From Hyphomicrobiales bacterium (GTDB lineage: Bacteria > Pseudomonadota > Alphaproteobacteria > Rhizobiales > Rhizobiaceae), in contig JAFKJY010000087.1 in the NCBI GenBank assembly GCA_017305835.1, positions 1-38,037 of the forward strand: a DNA stretch of 38,037 nt, in the 5' to 3' direction. The position numbers and the translations under genes are program-made. This document shows positions 16,293 through 26,969 of this stretch, piece by piece (the stretch's first letter is position 1; each line of letters begins with the position of its first letter). Under the pieces are notes generated by a model. The model worked only from the letters and a program-made list of their open reading frames with translations. It was not told where the DNA came from and did not search any database.

Positions 16293-17062
16293 ACCTGGTT
16301 GCACGCAAGATCCTCGACTGGGCCCCGGCCGTCCTGCTGTTCGCCGCGCTGTTCGTGCTCTGGCAGCTCTCCTCCACCGTGTTCGGCATCCGCGAATACC
16401 TGTTGCCCAGCCCGCATTCGGTGTGGCTGGCGATGACCTCGGGCGAGATCAACTGGGCCGCCCACATCGCGGTGACGGCCACCGCCATCTTCGGCGCCTT
16501 CCTGATCGCCGCGCTGGGCGGCATCGTGCTCGGCACGATCATCGCCTGGTCAGGCGTGATGAGCCGGGCGCTGATGCCCTTCCTCGTCTTCGTCAACACG
16601 CTGCCCAAGGTCGCCGTCGCGCCGCTGTTCCTGCTGTGGCTCGGCTACGGCGTGGTGCCCAACATGCTGATCGGCGCGCTGATCGGCTTCTTCCCGGTCG
16701 TCATCAACACGGCGGTCGGCCTGTCGCAGATCGACGACGACATGCTCGACCTCGGCCGCGTCTTCAACGCGCCGAAATGGAAGGTCTTCGCCAAGATCCG
16801 CATACCCAACGCCTACCCCTACATTCTGTCTGCCCTGAAGGTGACCGCGACCTCGGCCGTTGTCGGCGCGATCGTCGGCGAGTTCGTCGCCTCGCAGCGT
16901 GGCCTCGGCTACGTGATCATCACCTCCCAGAGCAGCATGAACACACCGCTGGCCTTCGGCGCGCTCGTCTGGATCTCGATCATCGGGCTCGTGCTTTTCG
17001 GCGCCGTCGCGGTCCTGTCGCGTGTGGCGGCCCCCTGGGCCGAGGGCCAGGAAGCAAAGTAA
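16289..17062 (+). CDS. ABC transporter permease, SsuC/TauC/ThiX type
   Basis: This 257-residue inner-membrane protein has about six transmembrane helices and the cytoplasmic coupling (EAA-like) loop GRVFNAPKWKVFAKIRIPNA. This permease class (BPD_transp_1) serves importers for taurine, sulfonates, nitrate or thiamine and riboflavin precursors. The GTG start overlaps the preceding enolase-superfamily gene (GTGA). It forms one importer with the binding protein at 17097 and the ATPase at 18103. Confidence 0.92.
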   Translation: MNLVARKILDWAPAVLLFAALFVLWQLSSTVFGIREYLLPSPHSVWLAMTSGEINWAAHIAVTATAIFGAFLIAALGGIVLGTIIAWSGVMSRALMPFLVFVNTLPKVAVAPLFLLWLGYGVVPNMLIGALIGFFPVVINTAVGLSQIDDDMLDLGRVFNAPKWKVFAKIRIPNAYPYILSALKVTATSAVVGAIVGEFVASQRGLGYVIITSQSSMNTPLAFGALVWISIIGLVLFGAVAVLSRVAAPWAEGQEAK

Positions 17063-17096
17063 CCGCCCGGGAACGGGCCAAAATGGGAGCAGAAAG

Positions 17097-18080
17097 ATGT
17101 TGAAGAGACTGGTGGCTACCGTCGCGCTGGCCGGCCTGATGGCCTCGCCGGCCCTGGCGCAGGAGAAGTTCAAGTTCGCGCTCAACTGGTTCCCGGTCGG
17201 CGACCACGCCGCCTACTGGGTGGCCCTCGACAAGGGCTATTTCGCCGATGCGGGCCTCGACGTGACGCTGGAGAACTCCAAGGGCTCGGGCGATTCCATC
17301 GCCAAGGTCGACACCGGCGCGGCCGACGCCGGCCTCGCCGACAGCGCCGTCGTGATCGCCTCCAAGGCGCGCGGCACCACCGTCAAGGTCGTCGGCATGG
17401 TATTCGACAAGACGCCGCTGAACATCTTCTCCTCCAAGGAGAAGCCGGTCACCAACCCGAAGGACCTCGAGGGCAAGACTATCGGCGCCCCCGCCGGCGA
17501 CGGTCAGCGCCAGATGTGGCCGGCCTTCGCCAAGGCCAACGGCATCGACGACAGCAAGGTGACCTGGGTCAACATCGAGCCGACCGCCAAGATCGCCGCG
17601 CTCGCCGAGAAGCGCGTCGACACCGTCGCCGACTACACCACCGGCCTGCCGCTCTACGAGAAGCCGATGGGCCAGGGCAACGTCGTCATGATGCCGTGGG
17701 CCGACCACGGCTTCGACATGTATTCCATGTCGATCATGGCCAGCGAGAAGACCATGAAGGAGCGTCCCGAGGTGCTGAAGAAGTTCCTCAAGGCGGCCTA
17801 CATGGGCTGGCACGACGTCATGGCCAACCCGGACGAGGCGATGAAGATCTTCAAGAAGCGCGTGCCCGAGATCGACGAGGTGGCGCTCGCCGCCAACATG
17901 AAGATGGGCCTCGAGCTGATGAAGACCGACAACTACCGCAACAACGGCATCGGCTGGATGGAAGAGGCCAAGATGTGCAAGTCGGTCGAGCTGGTGAACA
18001 CCTATATGGGCCTGCCGAAGAAGGTCGAGTGCGCCGACGCCTACACGACCGACTTCCTGACCAAGGTGGACATGCCCTGA
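17097..18080 (+). CDS. ABC transporter substrate-binding protein, NMT1/THI5-like
   Basis: The 327-residue periplasmic protein starts with a clean signal peptide (MLKRL, hydrophobic core, ALA cleavage before QEKF). It then has the NMT1 fold: LNWFPVGDHAAYWVALDKGYFADAGLDV at about residues 28-55, followed by the GAADAGLADSAVV segment. Relatives bind planar or small anionic compounds such as thiamine-pyrimidine precursors, taurine and phthalate. The ATG at 17097 has GGGAG 7 bases upstream; longer in-frame starts would bury the signal peptide. It is preceded by a 34-base gap, the largest within this operon. Confidence 0.92.
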   Translation: MLKRLVATVALAGLMASPALAQEKFKFALNWFPVGDHAAYWVALDKGYFADAGLDVTLENSKGSGDSIAKVDTGAADAGLADSAVVIASKARGTTVKVVGMVFDKTPLNIFSSKEKPVTNPKDLEGKTIGAPAGDGQRQMWPAFAKANGIDDSKVTWVNIEPTAKIAALAEKRVDTVADYTTGLPLYEKPMGQGNVVMMPWADHGFDMYSMSIMASEKTMKERPEVLKKFLKAAYMGWHDVMANPDEAMKIFKKRVPEIDEVALAANMKMGLELMKTDNYRNNGIGWMEEAKMCKSVELVNTYMGLPKKVECADAYTTDFLTKVDMP

Positions 18081-18102
18081 CGCAACACCGGGGATCGGTC
18101 GC

Positions 18103-18918
18103 GTGACACGCAACATGATCGAGCTCGATCGGGTCGGCATGGTCTACCAGACCGTGTCCGGCCCGGTCGAAGCGCTGCGCAACATCGACCTGTCGGTGGC
18201 CGAGGGCGAGTTCGTCTCGCTGGTGGGCCCGAGCGGCTGCGGCAAGTCGACCCTGCTGCGCGTGCTGGCGGGCTTACGTCCCGCCAGCAGCGGCGACATC
18301 GTCGTCGACGGCCAGCGCGTGACCCGGCCGATCGCCAAGGTCGGCATGGTCTTCCAGGCCGCCGTGCTGCTCAAATGGCGCACGGTGCTGGAGAACGTGC
18401 TGCTGCCGGCCGAGCTCGCCGGCCTCAATCCGAAGCGCTATCGCGACCGCGCCCGCGAGCTCTTGAAGCTCGTCGGCCTGTCCGGCTTCGAGACCAAGCG
18501 GCCGGGCGAGCTGTCGGGCGGCATGCAGCAGCGCGTCTCGCTCTGCCGCGCCCTCCTGCTCGACCCGCCGCTGCTCCTCATGGACGAGCCGTTCGGCGCG
18601 CTCGACGCCATGACGCGCGACGACATGAACATCGAGCTCCTGCGCATCTGGGGCGAGGCTGCCGAGGGCGGCAAGCGCAAGACCGTGCTGTTCGTCACCC
18701 ACTCCATCCCCGAGGCCGTGTTCCTGTCGGACCGCGTCGTGGTGATGTCGCCGCGCCCCGGCCGCATCGCCGAGATCGTGGGGATCGACCTGCCGCGCCC
18801 GCGCACGGTCGAGACGCGCGCCACCGCCGATTTCGGCGCCCGCTCGCTCGCCATCTACGACATCCTCACCGGCCGCGCCGAGGGTCGCCCGGCCCAGCCG
18901 CTGCAGGCGCTCGGCTGA
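18103..18918 (+). CDS. ABC transporter ATP-binding protein, TauB/SsuB type
   Basis: The 271-residue ATPase has Walker A (GPSGCGKST), the Q-loop (VFQ), the ABC signature LSGGMQQRVSLCRAL, Walker B (LLLMDEPFGALD) and the H-loop His in FVTHSIPEA. This is the cytoplasmic motor of the importer encoded just upstream. The GTG at 18103 or the ATG at 18115 may be the start. Its stop overlaps the next gene's ATG (TGATG). Confidence 0.93.
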   Translation: MTRNMIELDRVGMVYQTVSGPVEALRNIDLSVAEGEFVSLVGPSGCGKSTLLRVLAGLRPASSGDIVVDGQRVTRPIAKVGMVFQAAVLLKWRTVLENVLLPAELAGLNPKRYRDRARELLKLVGLSGFETKRPGELSGGMQQRVSLCRALLLDPPLLLMDEPFGALDAMTRDDMNIELLRIWGEAAEGGKRKTVLFVTHSIPEAVFLSDRVVVMSPRPGRIAEIVGIDLPRPRTVETRATADFGARSLAIYDILTGRAEGRPAQPLQALG

Positions 18919-20354
18919 TGAAGCTGCGGCTGGTCGAGTTGGAGCGGCGCGAGCGGCCCTACCGCATGCGCATGCCCTTCCGCTTCGGCGTCAAGACGGC
19001 GACCGAGGGCCGGCAGGCGATCCTGCGCGCCCGCGTGCGGCTGGAGAACGGCCGCGAGGCGACCGGCTGGTCGGCCGAGGCGCTGGGCGCAAAATGGTTC
19101 GACAAGAACCTCGCGCTGCGCGACGAGGACAACCACCACCAGCTCCGCCGCGCGCTGGAGCTAGCCGGCACGGCCTATATGGAGGCCGGCCTCGACACGC
19201 CGTTCAGCCATTTCGCGACGCTCTACCCGGCCCACATGGCCGCCTGCGAGGCGGAGGGCCTGAACCCGTTGATCGCCAGCTACGGCCAGTCGCTGGTCGA
19301 CCGGGCGATGCTCGACGCCTTCTGCCGCGGCCTCGGCGTCCCCTTCCACCGCGCCGTGCGCGAAAACCTCGTCGGCCTCGGCCCCTCGCCGGTCGCGCCC
19401 GAGTTGGAAGCGGCCGACTTCGCCCCGCTGTTCAGGCCGTCGCCCGCGCCCCGCAGCATCGCTGCGCGCCACACGGTCGGGCTGGTCGATCCGATCCTCT
19501 CCGCCGACATCGAGCCCGAGGACCGTATCGGCGACGGCCTGCCCGAGAGCCTGGAGGAGGTCGTTCCCTTCTACGGCAACCGCTACTTCAAGCTGAAGAT
19601 CTCCGGCGACGCCGAGGCCGACATTGCGCGGCTGGAGCGCATCGCGGGCGTGCTCGACCGCGCGGCCGAGCCCTATTTCGCCACGCTCGACGGCAACGAG
19701 CAGTATTCCGACGCCGACGCCATCGCCGATTTCTACGTCCGCCTCACGGCACGGCCCTCCCTGCAGCGGCTCTGCGCCTCGATCCTCTATGTCGAGCAGC
19801 CGATCAACCGCGCGCAGGCGCTGTCGACGCCGGTCGGCCGGCTGGCCCGGCGCATCCCCGTCATCATCGACGAGTCCGACGGCGCGCTGTCGGCCTTCCC
19901 GCAGGCCCGCGCGCTGGGCTATGCCGGCGTCTCCTCCAAGGCCTGCAAGGGCATCTGGAAGTCGATGCTCAACCTCGCCCGCGCGCAAAAATGGAGCGCG
20001 GAAGGCGGTCCGACCTATTTCATGTCGGCCGAGGACCTGACCTGCGAGCCCGGCATCTGCCTCCAGCAGGACCTCGCGCTGGTCGGCCTGCTCGGCCTGA
20101 CCCATGTCGAGCGCAACGCGCACCATTTCATCGACGGCTTCGGCGGCCGGCCCAGGGCCGAGGAGCAGCGCTTCCTCGCCGCCCATCCCGACCTCTATCA
20201 CGAGCAGGACGGCCGCGTGCGCCTGCGCATCGAGGGAGGCAACCTGTCGGTCGCCTCGCTCGAGACGCCCGGCTTCGGCGCGAGCGTCGACCCCGAATTC
20301 GACGCCGCCGAGCCGATGCCGAAGGCGGCGTGGCCGATGGCGGGATCAAGATGA
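18918..20354 (+). CDS. Enolase-superfamily protein (mandelate racemase-like), long form
   Basis: This second enolase-superfamily enzyme of the operon has 478 residues, about 100 more than typical MR/MLE proteins. The extra length lies mainly between the capping domain and the barrel (about residues 95-215). The barrel keeps a full KxK (Lys225, Lys227 in FKLKIS), metal ligands Asp258 (LDGNEQY), Glu293 (VEQPI) and Asp318 (IIDESDG), and a lysine on the opposite face (Lys341 or Lys344). It is not a close duplicate of the 15162 gene: spacing and length differ, so it probably acts on a different intermediate. It starts inside the ATPase stop codon and overlaps the amidase by four bases. Confidence 0.83.
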   Translation: MKLRLVELERRERPYRMRMPFRFGVKTATEGRQAILRARVRLENGREATGWSAEALGAKWFDKNLALRDEDNHHQLRRALELAGTAYMEAGLDTPFSHFATLYPAHMAACEAEGLNPLIASYGQSLVDRAMLDAFCRGLGVPFHRAVRENLVGLGPSPVAPELEAADFAPLFRPSPAPRSIAARHTVGLVDPILSADIEPEDRIGDGLPESLEEVVPFYGNRYFKLKISGDAEADIARLERIAGVLDRAAEPYFATLDGNEQYSDADAIADFYVRLTARPSLQRLCASILYVEQPINRAQALSTPVGRLARRIPVIIDESDGALSAFPQARALGYAGVSSKACKGIWKSMLNLARAQKWSAEGGPTYFMSAEDLTCEPGICLQQDLALVGLLGLTHVERNAHHFIDGFGGRPRAEEQRFLAAHPDLYHEQDGRVRLRIEGGNLSVASLETPGFGASVDPEFDAAEPMPKAAWPMAGSR

Positions 20355-21766
20355 GCGACGAATTGGAACAGATGGACGGCCTCGGCCTTGCAGAGCTGAT
20401 CCGCGACGGCGAGGTCAGCGCGAGCGAGGTGCTGGAGGCGACGATCGCCCGCATCGAGGCGCGCAACCCGGCCCTCAACGCCCTCGTCACGCCGATGTTC
20501 GACGCCGCCCGCACAGCGGTCGCCGCCGGCCTGCCGGACGGCCCGTTCCGCGGCGTGCCCTATGCCTTCAAGGAGCTCGTCGTCTCGGTGAAGGGCGCGC
20601 CGACGACCTCGGCCTCCCGCCTTTATGCCGACACGCCCGCCGCGGCCGACAGCGAGCTCGTCGCCCGCGCGCGCCGCGCCGGCCTCGTCGTGGTCGGCAA
20701 GACCAACTCGTCCGAGTTCGGCCTCCAGCCGGTGACCGAGCCGCATCTGTTCGGTCCGACCCGCAACCCGTGGAACACGGCCTATTCGCCCGGCGGCTCC
20801 TCCGGCGGTTCGGCCGCGGCCGTCGCCTCCGGCATGCTGCCGATGGCGCACGCCACCGACGGCGGCGGCTCGGTGCGCATCCCCGCCTCCTGCTGCGGCC
20901 TGTTCGGCCTGAAGCCGACGCGCGGGCGCATCACCGCCGGCCCCGAGGGCGGCGAAGGGCTGGCGGGGCTCGCCTGCCAGCACGCCGTCACCTGGTCGGT
21001 GCGCGACAGCGCCGCCCTGCTCGACGCCACCGCCGGCCCGATGCCCGGCGACCCCTACGCCGCCGCGCCGCCCGCGCGCCCCTGGCTGGAGGACGCTACG
21101 CGCGACCCGGCGCGCCTGCGCATCGCAGTCTCCACCCTCTCGCCGGACGGCAAGCCGGTCGACCCCGCCTGCGCAGAAGCCGCGCGCGAGGCGGCAAAAC
21201 TCTGCGAGGCGATGGGCCACATCGTCGAGGAGGCCGCGCCCGTCTTCGACGTCGCGGCCGCCCGCGCCGCCTTCTCCGCGATCTTCCAGGCCAACACCAT
21301 GGTCAATGTCGGCCGGGCAAACAGCGGCAGGCTGCCGGCCGAGGGGATGATCGAGCCGCTGACGCGGGCGCTCGCCGAGCGCGGCGCCACGGTCTCCGCC
21401 CCCGACTACATCCGCGCGCTGCAGTCCATGCACCGCGAGAGCCGGAAGATCGCCGCCTTCTTCGAGCGCCACGACCTGTGGCTGACGCCGACGCTCGGGC
21501 AGTTGCCGCCGAAGGTCGGCGCCTTCGATTCCGACCTGACCGACGTCGATGAGTGGATGGACCGGCTGATGGGGTTCCTCCCCTTCACCTGGATCTTCAA
21601 CCTGACCGGCCAGCCCGCCATGTCCGTACCCTTCGCCATCTCGGCGGAAGGCCTGCCGGTCGGCGTCCACTTCGCCGCGCGCACCGGCGACGAGGCGAGC
21701 CTGTTCGCGCTCGCCGGCCAGATCGAGCGCGCCCGCCCCTGGCGCCACCTGCGCCCGAAGCACTGA
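20351..21766 (+). CDS. Amidase (amidase signature family)
   Basis: The 471-residue hydrolase has a complete Ser-cisSer-Lys triad: Lys74 in YAFKEL, cis-Ser150 in the Gly/Ser-rich [17 protein letters not shown] signature, and nucleophile Ser174 in [10 protein letters not shown]. Such enzymes hydrolyse amides to a carboxylate plus ammonia or amine. It is the last gene of the long operon and suggests that an imported or intermediate compound carries an amide bond, consistent with a GNAT in the same operon. The C-terminal region ([16 protein letters not shown]) is typical of the family. Confidence 0.93.
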   Translation: MSDELEQMDGLGLAELIRDGEVSASEVLEATIARIEARNPALNALVTPMFDAARTAVAAGLPDGPFRGVPYAFKELVVSVKGAPTTSASRLYADTPAAADSELVARARRAGLVVVGKTNSSEFGLQPVTEPHLFGPTRNPWNTAYSPGGSSGGSAAAVASGMLPMAHATDGGGSVRIPASCCGLFGLKPTRGRITAGPEGGEGLAGLACQHAVTWSVRDSAALLDATAGPMPGDPYAAAPPARPWLEDATRDPARLRIAVSTLSPDGKPVDPACAEAAREAAKLCEAMGHIVEEAAPVFDVAAARAAFSAIFQANTMVNVGRANSGRLPAEGMIEPLTRALAERGATVSAPDYIRALQSMHRESRKIAAFFERHDLWLTPTLGQLPPKVGAFDSDLTDVDEWMDRLMGFLPFTWIFNLTGQPAMSVPFAISAEGLPVGVHFAARTGDEASLFALAGQIERARPWRHLRPKH

Positions 21767-21789
21767 GGCGCGGAGCACGTCCGGCCCGT

Positions 21790-23175
21790 TCAGGCCTCCT
21801 TGTGCCAGCCCCAATAGGTCTTGTGCAGGCCGCCCGGCACCTCGCCGGCCTTCTTGTAGACCCGGTCGCGCGCCGCCAGGCGGTTGGCGACCATCTTCTC
21901 GAGGTCGACGCCGATCATCTTGCCGCCGCGCTTGCGCAGTTTCCCGCCGACCATCACCGTGTCGATGTCGCCCGACGAGCTGTTGAGCACGATGTGGCCG
22001 GCCGGATCGCCCTCGGCCATACCGAAGGAGCGCGTGTCCATCAGCACGATGTCGGCCTGGAAGCCCGGCGCGATCTGGCCGGCCACCTCGCCGAGGCCCA
22101 GCGCGGCCGCGCCGTTGACGGTCGCGAAGTCGAGGATGTTGCGCGCGTCGAGCGTGGGCACGCCCGGCCGGCGCACCACCGGCACCTGCCCCTCGTGGCG
22201 CTCGACAGCGCCATCCATGTAGCGCTGCAGGAAGTGCATCAGCCGCATCTGCGGCAGCAGGCCGAGATTCATGATCACCGGCACGTCGACCCCGAGCGCC
22301 ACACGCACGCCGACCCGGTGCCCGCGCGCCACCATGCTCATCGAGCGGCGGCCGGCATAGGTCTCGGCCTCCGGCTGGGTCGACAGGAAGCCGCCCGCCT
22401 TGCCGAGCAGGACGAGGTCGCGATCGGTCGTGTAGTTGCCGTGCGCCGGCAGGATGTCCTCGCCGAACAGGCCGCGGTCGGCGATCGCCTCGATCTCGCC
22501 CGCCTTGTTGCAGTGCCACGACATCCGGCAGCCCAGCGAGCGCGAGAACTCGATCTCGCGCACCGCCGCGTCGATCGTGTCGGGGCTGACGTCGCTGAGG
22601 CAGACGGCGAGCCGCACGAGGTCGGTCGGCTCGTTGGAGAGCGTCCCGCGCACCCGCTCGATGTCGGGGAAACGGGCCGCGCCCGGCGCCAGCGGCGGCT
22701 TCGAGTTGGGGCTCTTGCCGCGCAAATCGTAGCCCAGAACGCCGCGTATGCCGGCGTCGCGGATCGCCTGCAGCGCTGCGTCGGCATGCTCCGGCGTGTG
22801 GATGCAGGTGTTGAAGTCGAACATGGTCGTCACGCCGCAGGAAAGCGACTCGACGAGGCCGGCATAGATGCCGGCATAGGCGTCCTCCGGCGTGAAGTAG
22901 CTGACCAGCGGATGGACGTTGGTGAAATACTCCATGCCCCACCCTTCCGCGACGCGGCCCTTGAACGGCGTCTCCCAGAGATGGCTGTGCGTGTCGACCA
23001 TGCCCGGCATCAGGATCATGCCGGTCGCGTCGATGACCTCCGCGCCGGTCCGGTCGAGCTTGGCGCCGACCTTCTTGATGACGTCGCCCTCGACGAGCAC
23101 GTCCGTGTTGGCGACGTCACCGACGCCCGCATTGCATGAAACCACGAAGGCGTTGGCGAACAGCGTCTTGGACAT
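21790..23175 (-). CDS. Amidohydrolase (cytosine deaminase/TRZ-ATZ chlorohydrolase-like)
   Basis: This 461-residue metal-dependent hydrolase of the amidohydrolase superfamily has all metal ligands present: His63 and His65 (DTHSHLWE), His221 (SWHCNK), His245 (PAHGNY) and Asp297 (LGVDVP). The beta-sandwich segments flank the barrel. Relatives deaminate or dehalogenate aromatic N-heterocycles (cytosine, guanine, s-triazines). A GAGGAG site precedes the ATG. It sits 14 bases after dppF as the last gene of the importer operon, so it probably acts on the imported compound. It is homologous to the divergent amidohydrolase at 29033, which lacks one of these ligands. Confidence 0.9.
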   Translation of the reverse strand: MSKTLFANAFVVSCNAGVGDVANTDVLVEGDVIKKVGAKLDRTGAEVIDATGMILMPGMVDTHSHLWETPFKGRVAEGWGMEYFTNVHPLVSYFTPEDAYAGIYAGLVESLSCGVTTMFDFNTCIHTPEHADAALQAIRDAGIRGVLGYDLRGKSPNSKPPLAPGAARFPDIERVRGTLSNEPTDLVRLAVCLSDVSPDTIDAAVREIEFSRSLGCRMSWHCNKAGEIEAIADRGLFGEDILPAHGNYTTDRDLVLLGKAGGFLSTQPEAETYAGRRSMSMVARGHRVGVRVALGVDVPVIMNLGLLPQMRLMHFLQRYMDGAVERHEGQVPVVRRPGVPTLDARNILDFATVNGAAALGLGEVAGQIAPGFQADIVLMDTRSFGMAEGDPAGHIVLNSSSGDIDTVMVGGKLRKRGGKMIGVDLEKMVANRLAARDRVYKKAGEVPGGLHKTYWGWHKEA

Positions 23176-23189
23176 GGGTATCTCCTCTC

Positions 23190-24049
<860 letters not shown>

Positions 24050-24053
<4 letters not shown>

Positions 24054-25993
24054 CGCACCACCTCCAGTTGGAGCTCGCCGGCGCGCAGGCAGCGCGTGCC
24101 GCCGACGAACGGCACCGGCCCTTGCCCGCATTCGGCTCTCGCGAAGGCGCAGCGCGGCATGAAGCGGCAACCGCGCGGCCACGCCCAGGGCGGCGGCACG
24201 GAGCCGGGAACTGTCGGTAGCCTGTCCATGCGCACGTCCTCGCGCGGCGTCGCCGTCAGCAGCGCGTAGGTGTAGGGATGGCGCGGGCGCGACAGCACGT
24301 CGGCGACGGCGCCCTCCTCCACGATCTGCCCCGCATACATCACCACCACGCGGTCGCACGTCTCGGCGACCACCCCGAGGTCGTGCGTGATGAGCAGCAC
24401 CGACATGTCGAAGCGCCTCTGCAGGTCGCCCAGAAGGTCGAGCACCTGCGCCTGGATCGTCACGTCGAGCGCCGTCGTCGGCTCGTCGGCCAGCAGCACG
24501 CGCGGCCCGCAGCTCAGCGCCATCGCGATCGAGGCGCGCTGCGCCATGCCGCCGGAGAACTGGTGCGGATAGTCGTCGATGCGCTCCCTCGCGTTGGGCA
24601 CGCCGACGAGGTCGAGCAGTTCCACCACCCGCGCCTTCGCCTCGGCCTCGCCCAGCCCCTTGTGGATGCGCAGCGGCTCGGCGAGCTGCTCGCCGATCGT
24701 GTGGACGGGCGAGAAGCCGGCGATGGAATCCTGGAAGATCATCGCGATCTCGCGACCGCGGATCGCCGCCAGCTCGGCTTCCGGCAGCGCGGCGAGATCA
24801 CGGCCCCCGAACAGGATCTCGCCTGACGTGACCTCGCCCGGCGTGGGCACCAGCCCGAGCAGAGACAGCGCCGACATCGACTTGCCGCTGCCGCTCTCGC
24901 CGACCAGCCCGAGCGTCTCGCCCCGCCGCAGCGAGAAGCTGACGTCCGACAGGATTTCCAGCGGCTTGGCGCCGGCCTCGCCGCCGGGGAACTCGACCTT
25001 GAGCCCACGCACCGCGATCACGTCGGGGGCGGGCAGTTCGGCCGCCGCGACCGCGCCGGCCGCCGAGCCGGGCTTCTTGCGCCGCCGCGGCGCCCTGCGC
25101 GCACTCTGCTTGCCGGCCAGCGCATCGCGCAGCCCGTCGCCGGCGAAGTTGAACATCAGCACGGCGAAGATGATCGCCAGCCCAGGCGGCAGCGCCAGAT
25201 AGGGATGCGTCGCCTGGTAGTTGCGCGCCTCGTCGAGCATGCTGCCCCAGTCCACCACCGTGGCGTCGAGCCCCAGCCCGAGGAAGCTCAGCATGGTGAT
25301 GATCATGATCGCCGAGCCGAGCATGATCGCCGCCTCGACGATGATCGGTCCGACCGTGTTGGGCAGGATCTCGCGGAACAGGATGTGCCAGGTCGGCATG
25401 CCGGCCACCCGCGCGGCGTCGACGTAGAGGAACTCCCGCTCGCGCAGCGCCAGCGCCCGGGCGATGCGCATCAGGATGACGGCGAACACGATCGCCACCG
25501 CGAGCGCCGTCTGGTTGGTGCCGCGCCCCAGCACCGCGATCAGCGCGAAGGCGAAGATCAGCGACGGGATCGACTGGAAGATGTCGGTGACGCGCATGGC
25601 GAGCCGGTCCCACCAGCCGCCGAGGAAACCGACGAGCAGACCGATCGGCACGCCGACCACGAGCGCCAGTGCGACCGACTCGAACGAGGTCCAGACCGCC
25701 GTGCGCGTGCCGTAGATGATGCGCGAGAGCGTGTCGCGGCCGATGCCGTCGGCGCCCAGCAGGTGCACCCAGGACGGCCCCTGGTGGCGGTGCAGCACGT
25801 TGGCGTAGTTCGGGTCGTAGGGCGCCAGCAGCGGCGCGAAGATGGCGACGAGGATCATCAGGACGATGCCGGCGAGCGCGGCAGTCGTCGCCCGGTGGCC
25901 CAGCATGTGCCGCAGCACCAGCCGCCCCGGCGTCACCTTCTCGGGCGCGGCTCCGGCCTCGGCCGCCACGGTCTCGGTTCCCGCCTCGCTCAT
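24050..25993 (-). CDS. Fused ABC permease-ATPase (DppC-DppD), peptide/nickel class
   Basis: One 647-residue polypeptide joins two usually separate subunits. Residues about 20-305 are a DppC-like permease (RHMLGHRATTAALAGI, LGADGIGRDTLSRIIYGTRT, then the GDGLRDALAGK end). After a basic, Ala/Pro-rich linker (about 305-335), residues about 340-647 are a DppD-like ATPase with GESGSGKS, MIFQDS, FSGGMAQRASIAMAL and VLLADEPTTALD, plus the C-terminal Cys-containing oligopeptide-transporter tail. The frame is continuous with no stop or frameshift at the junction. The ATG at 25993 overlaps the dppB stop (ATGA). The fusion ties permease and motor one-to-one; DppF supplies the second motor. Confidence 0.9.
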
Positions 25994-26934
25994 TGCGGCC
26001 GCACCCGCGGATCGAGCAGGCCGAGGCCGAGATCGACGAGGAGGTTGATGAGGATCACCATGGCCGCGATCACCACGATCGCCCCCTGCAAGGTCGGAAA
26101 GTCGCTGGAAATGACGGACGCCACCATCAGCGTCCCGAGCCCCGGCAGCACGAACACCTTCTCCATGACCGAGCTCGTGGCGATGATGATCGCGAGCTGC
26201 ACGCCGATCACCGGCAGCACTGGCACCATCGCGTTCTTCAGCACGTAGCGGCGCACGATCCGGCCCGGCGGCGTGCCGCGCGCCCGGATCGCCTCGATGA
26301 AGGGCGAGCCGAGCACGTCGATGACGACGCCGCGCGTGTGCCGCCCGATCACCGCCATCCCGTGCAGCGCCAGCGCCACGCAGGGCAGCACCAGCGATTG
26401 CAGCCACAGCAGCGGCCCGTCCTCGAAGGCGACGTAGCCCGCGACCGGCAGCAGCCTGAGCTCGACCGCGAACAGCAGGCCGAGCATCAGCGCGAACCAG
26501 AAGCCCGGCACCGCCAGCGCCAGCGAGACCGCCGAGGTGACGACGCGGTCCATCCACCCGCCCGGCCGCAGCCCGGCTGCGAAGCCAGCGGCGAGGCCGA
26601 CCACGATCGCGATGGCGCCGCCGCCGACCAGCAGCGAGATCGTCACCGGCAGCCGCTCGAGCAGCGTTTCGAGCACCGCCCTGTGGGTGAAGAACGAGGT
26701 GCCGAAATCGCCGCGCAGGATGCCGGCGAACCACGACAGGAACTGCACGACATAGGGCTGGTCGAGCCCCAGCTCGCGCCGCATGGCGTCGAGCCGCTGC
26801 GGCTCGGCCCCCTCGCCGAGCGCCAGCACCACCGGGTCGACCGGCGAGAGCTGGATCAGGAAAAAGACGAAGGCAGCCGCAAGGACGAGCGACACCAGCG
26901 ACATTCCCAATCGAAGCAGGATCAGGCGTCTCAT
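25990..26934 (-). CDS. ABC transporter permease, DppB type
   Basis: This 314-residue inner-membrane protein has the DppB/OppB layout: an N-terminal helix (about residues 9-28), the periplasmic LSPVDPVV and LDQPYVVQFLSWFAGILRGDFG segments, five more helices, and the EAA loop IEAIRARGTPPGRIVRRYVLKNAM near residue 220. It pairs with the fused DppC domain to form the transmembrane pore. The ATG at 26934 follows a GGAAGGAA site, and the gene begins 35 bases after dppA. Confidence 0.92.
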   Translation of the reverse strand: MRRLILLRLGMSLVSLVLAAAFVFFLIQLSPVDPVVLALGEGAEPQRLDAMRRELGLDQPYVVQFLSWFAGILRGDFGTSFFTHRAVLETLLERLPVTISLLVGGGAIAIVVGLAAGFAAGLRPGGWMDRVVTSAVSLALAVPGFWFALMLGLLFAVELRLLPVAGYVAFEDGPLLWLQSLVLPCVALALHGMAVIGRHTRGVVIDVLGSPFIEAIRARGTPPGRIVRRYVLKNAMVPVLPVIGVQLAIIIATSSVMEKVFVLPGLGTLMVASVISSDFPTLQGAIVVIAAMVILINLLVDLGLGLLDPRVRPQ

Positions 26935-26969
26935 GCCGCGTTCCTTCCGGCTGCCTTGCCGAGCCCGTC

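Noticed and set aside
16982..17096. Longer N-terminus for the binding protein at 17097
   Set aside because: The upstream extension overlaps the permease 3' end out of frame and would bury a clean signal peptide; the ATG at 17097 has a good ribosome-binding site.
20198..22942. Open frame of over 900 codons on the minus strand spanning amidase and amidohydrolase genes
   Set aside because: It runs antisense to the amidase and out of frame with the amidohydrolase. Composition is Arg/Gly/Ala/Pro-rich shadow sequence without motifs.
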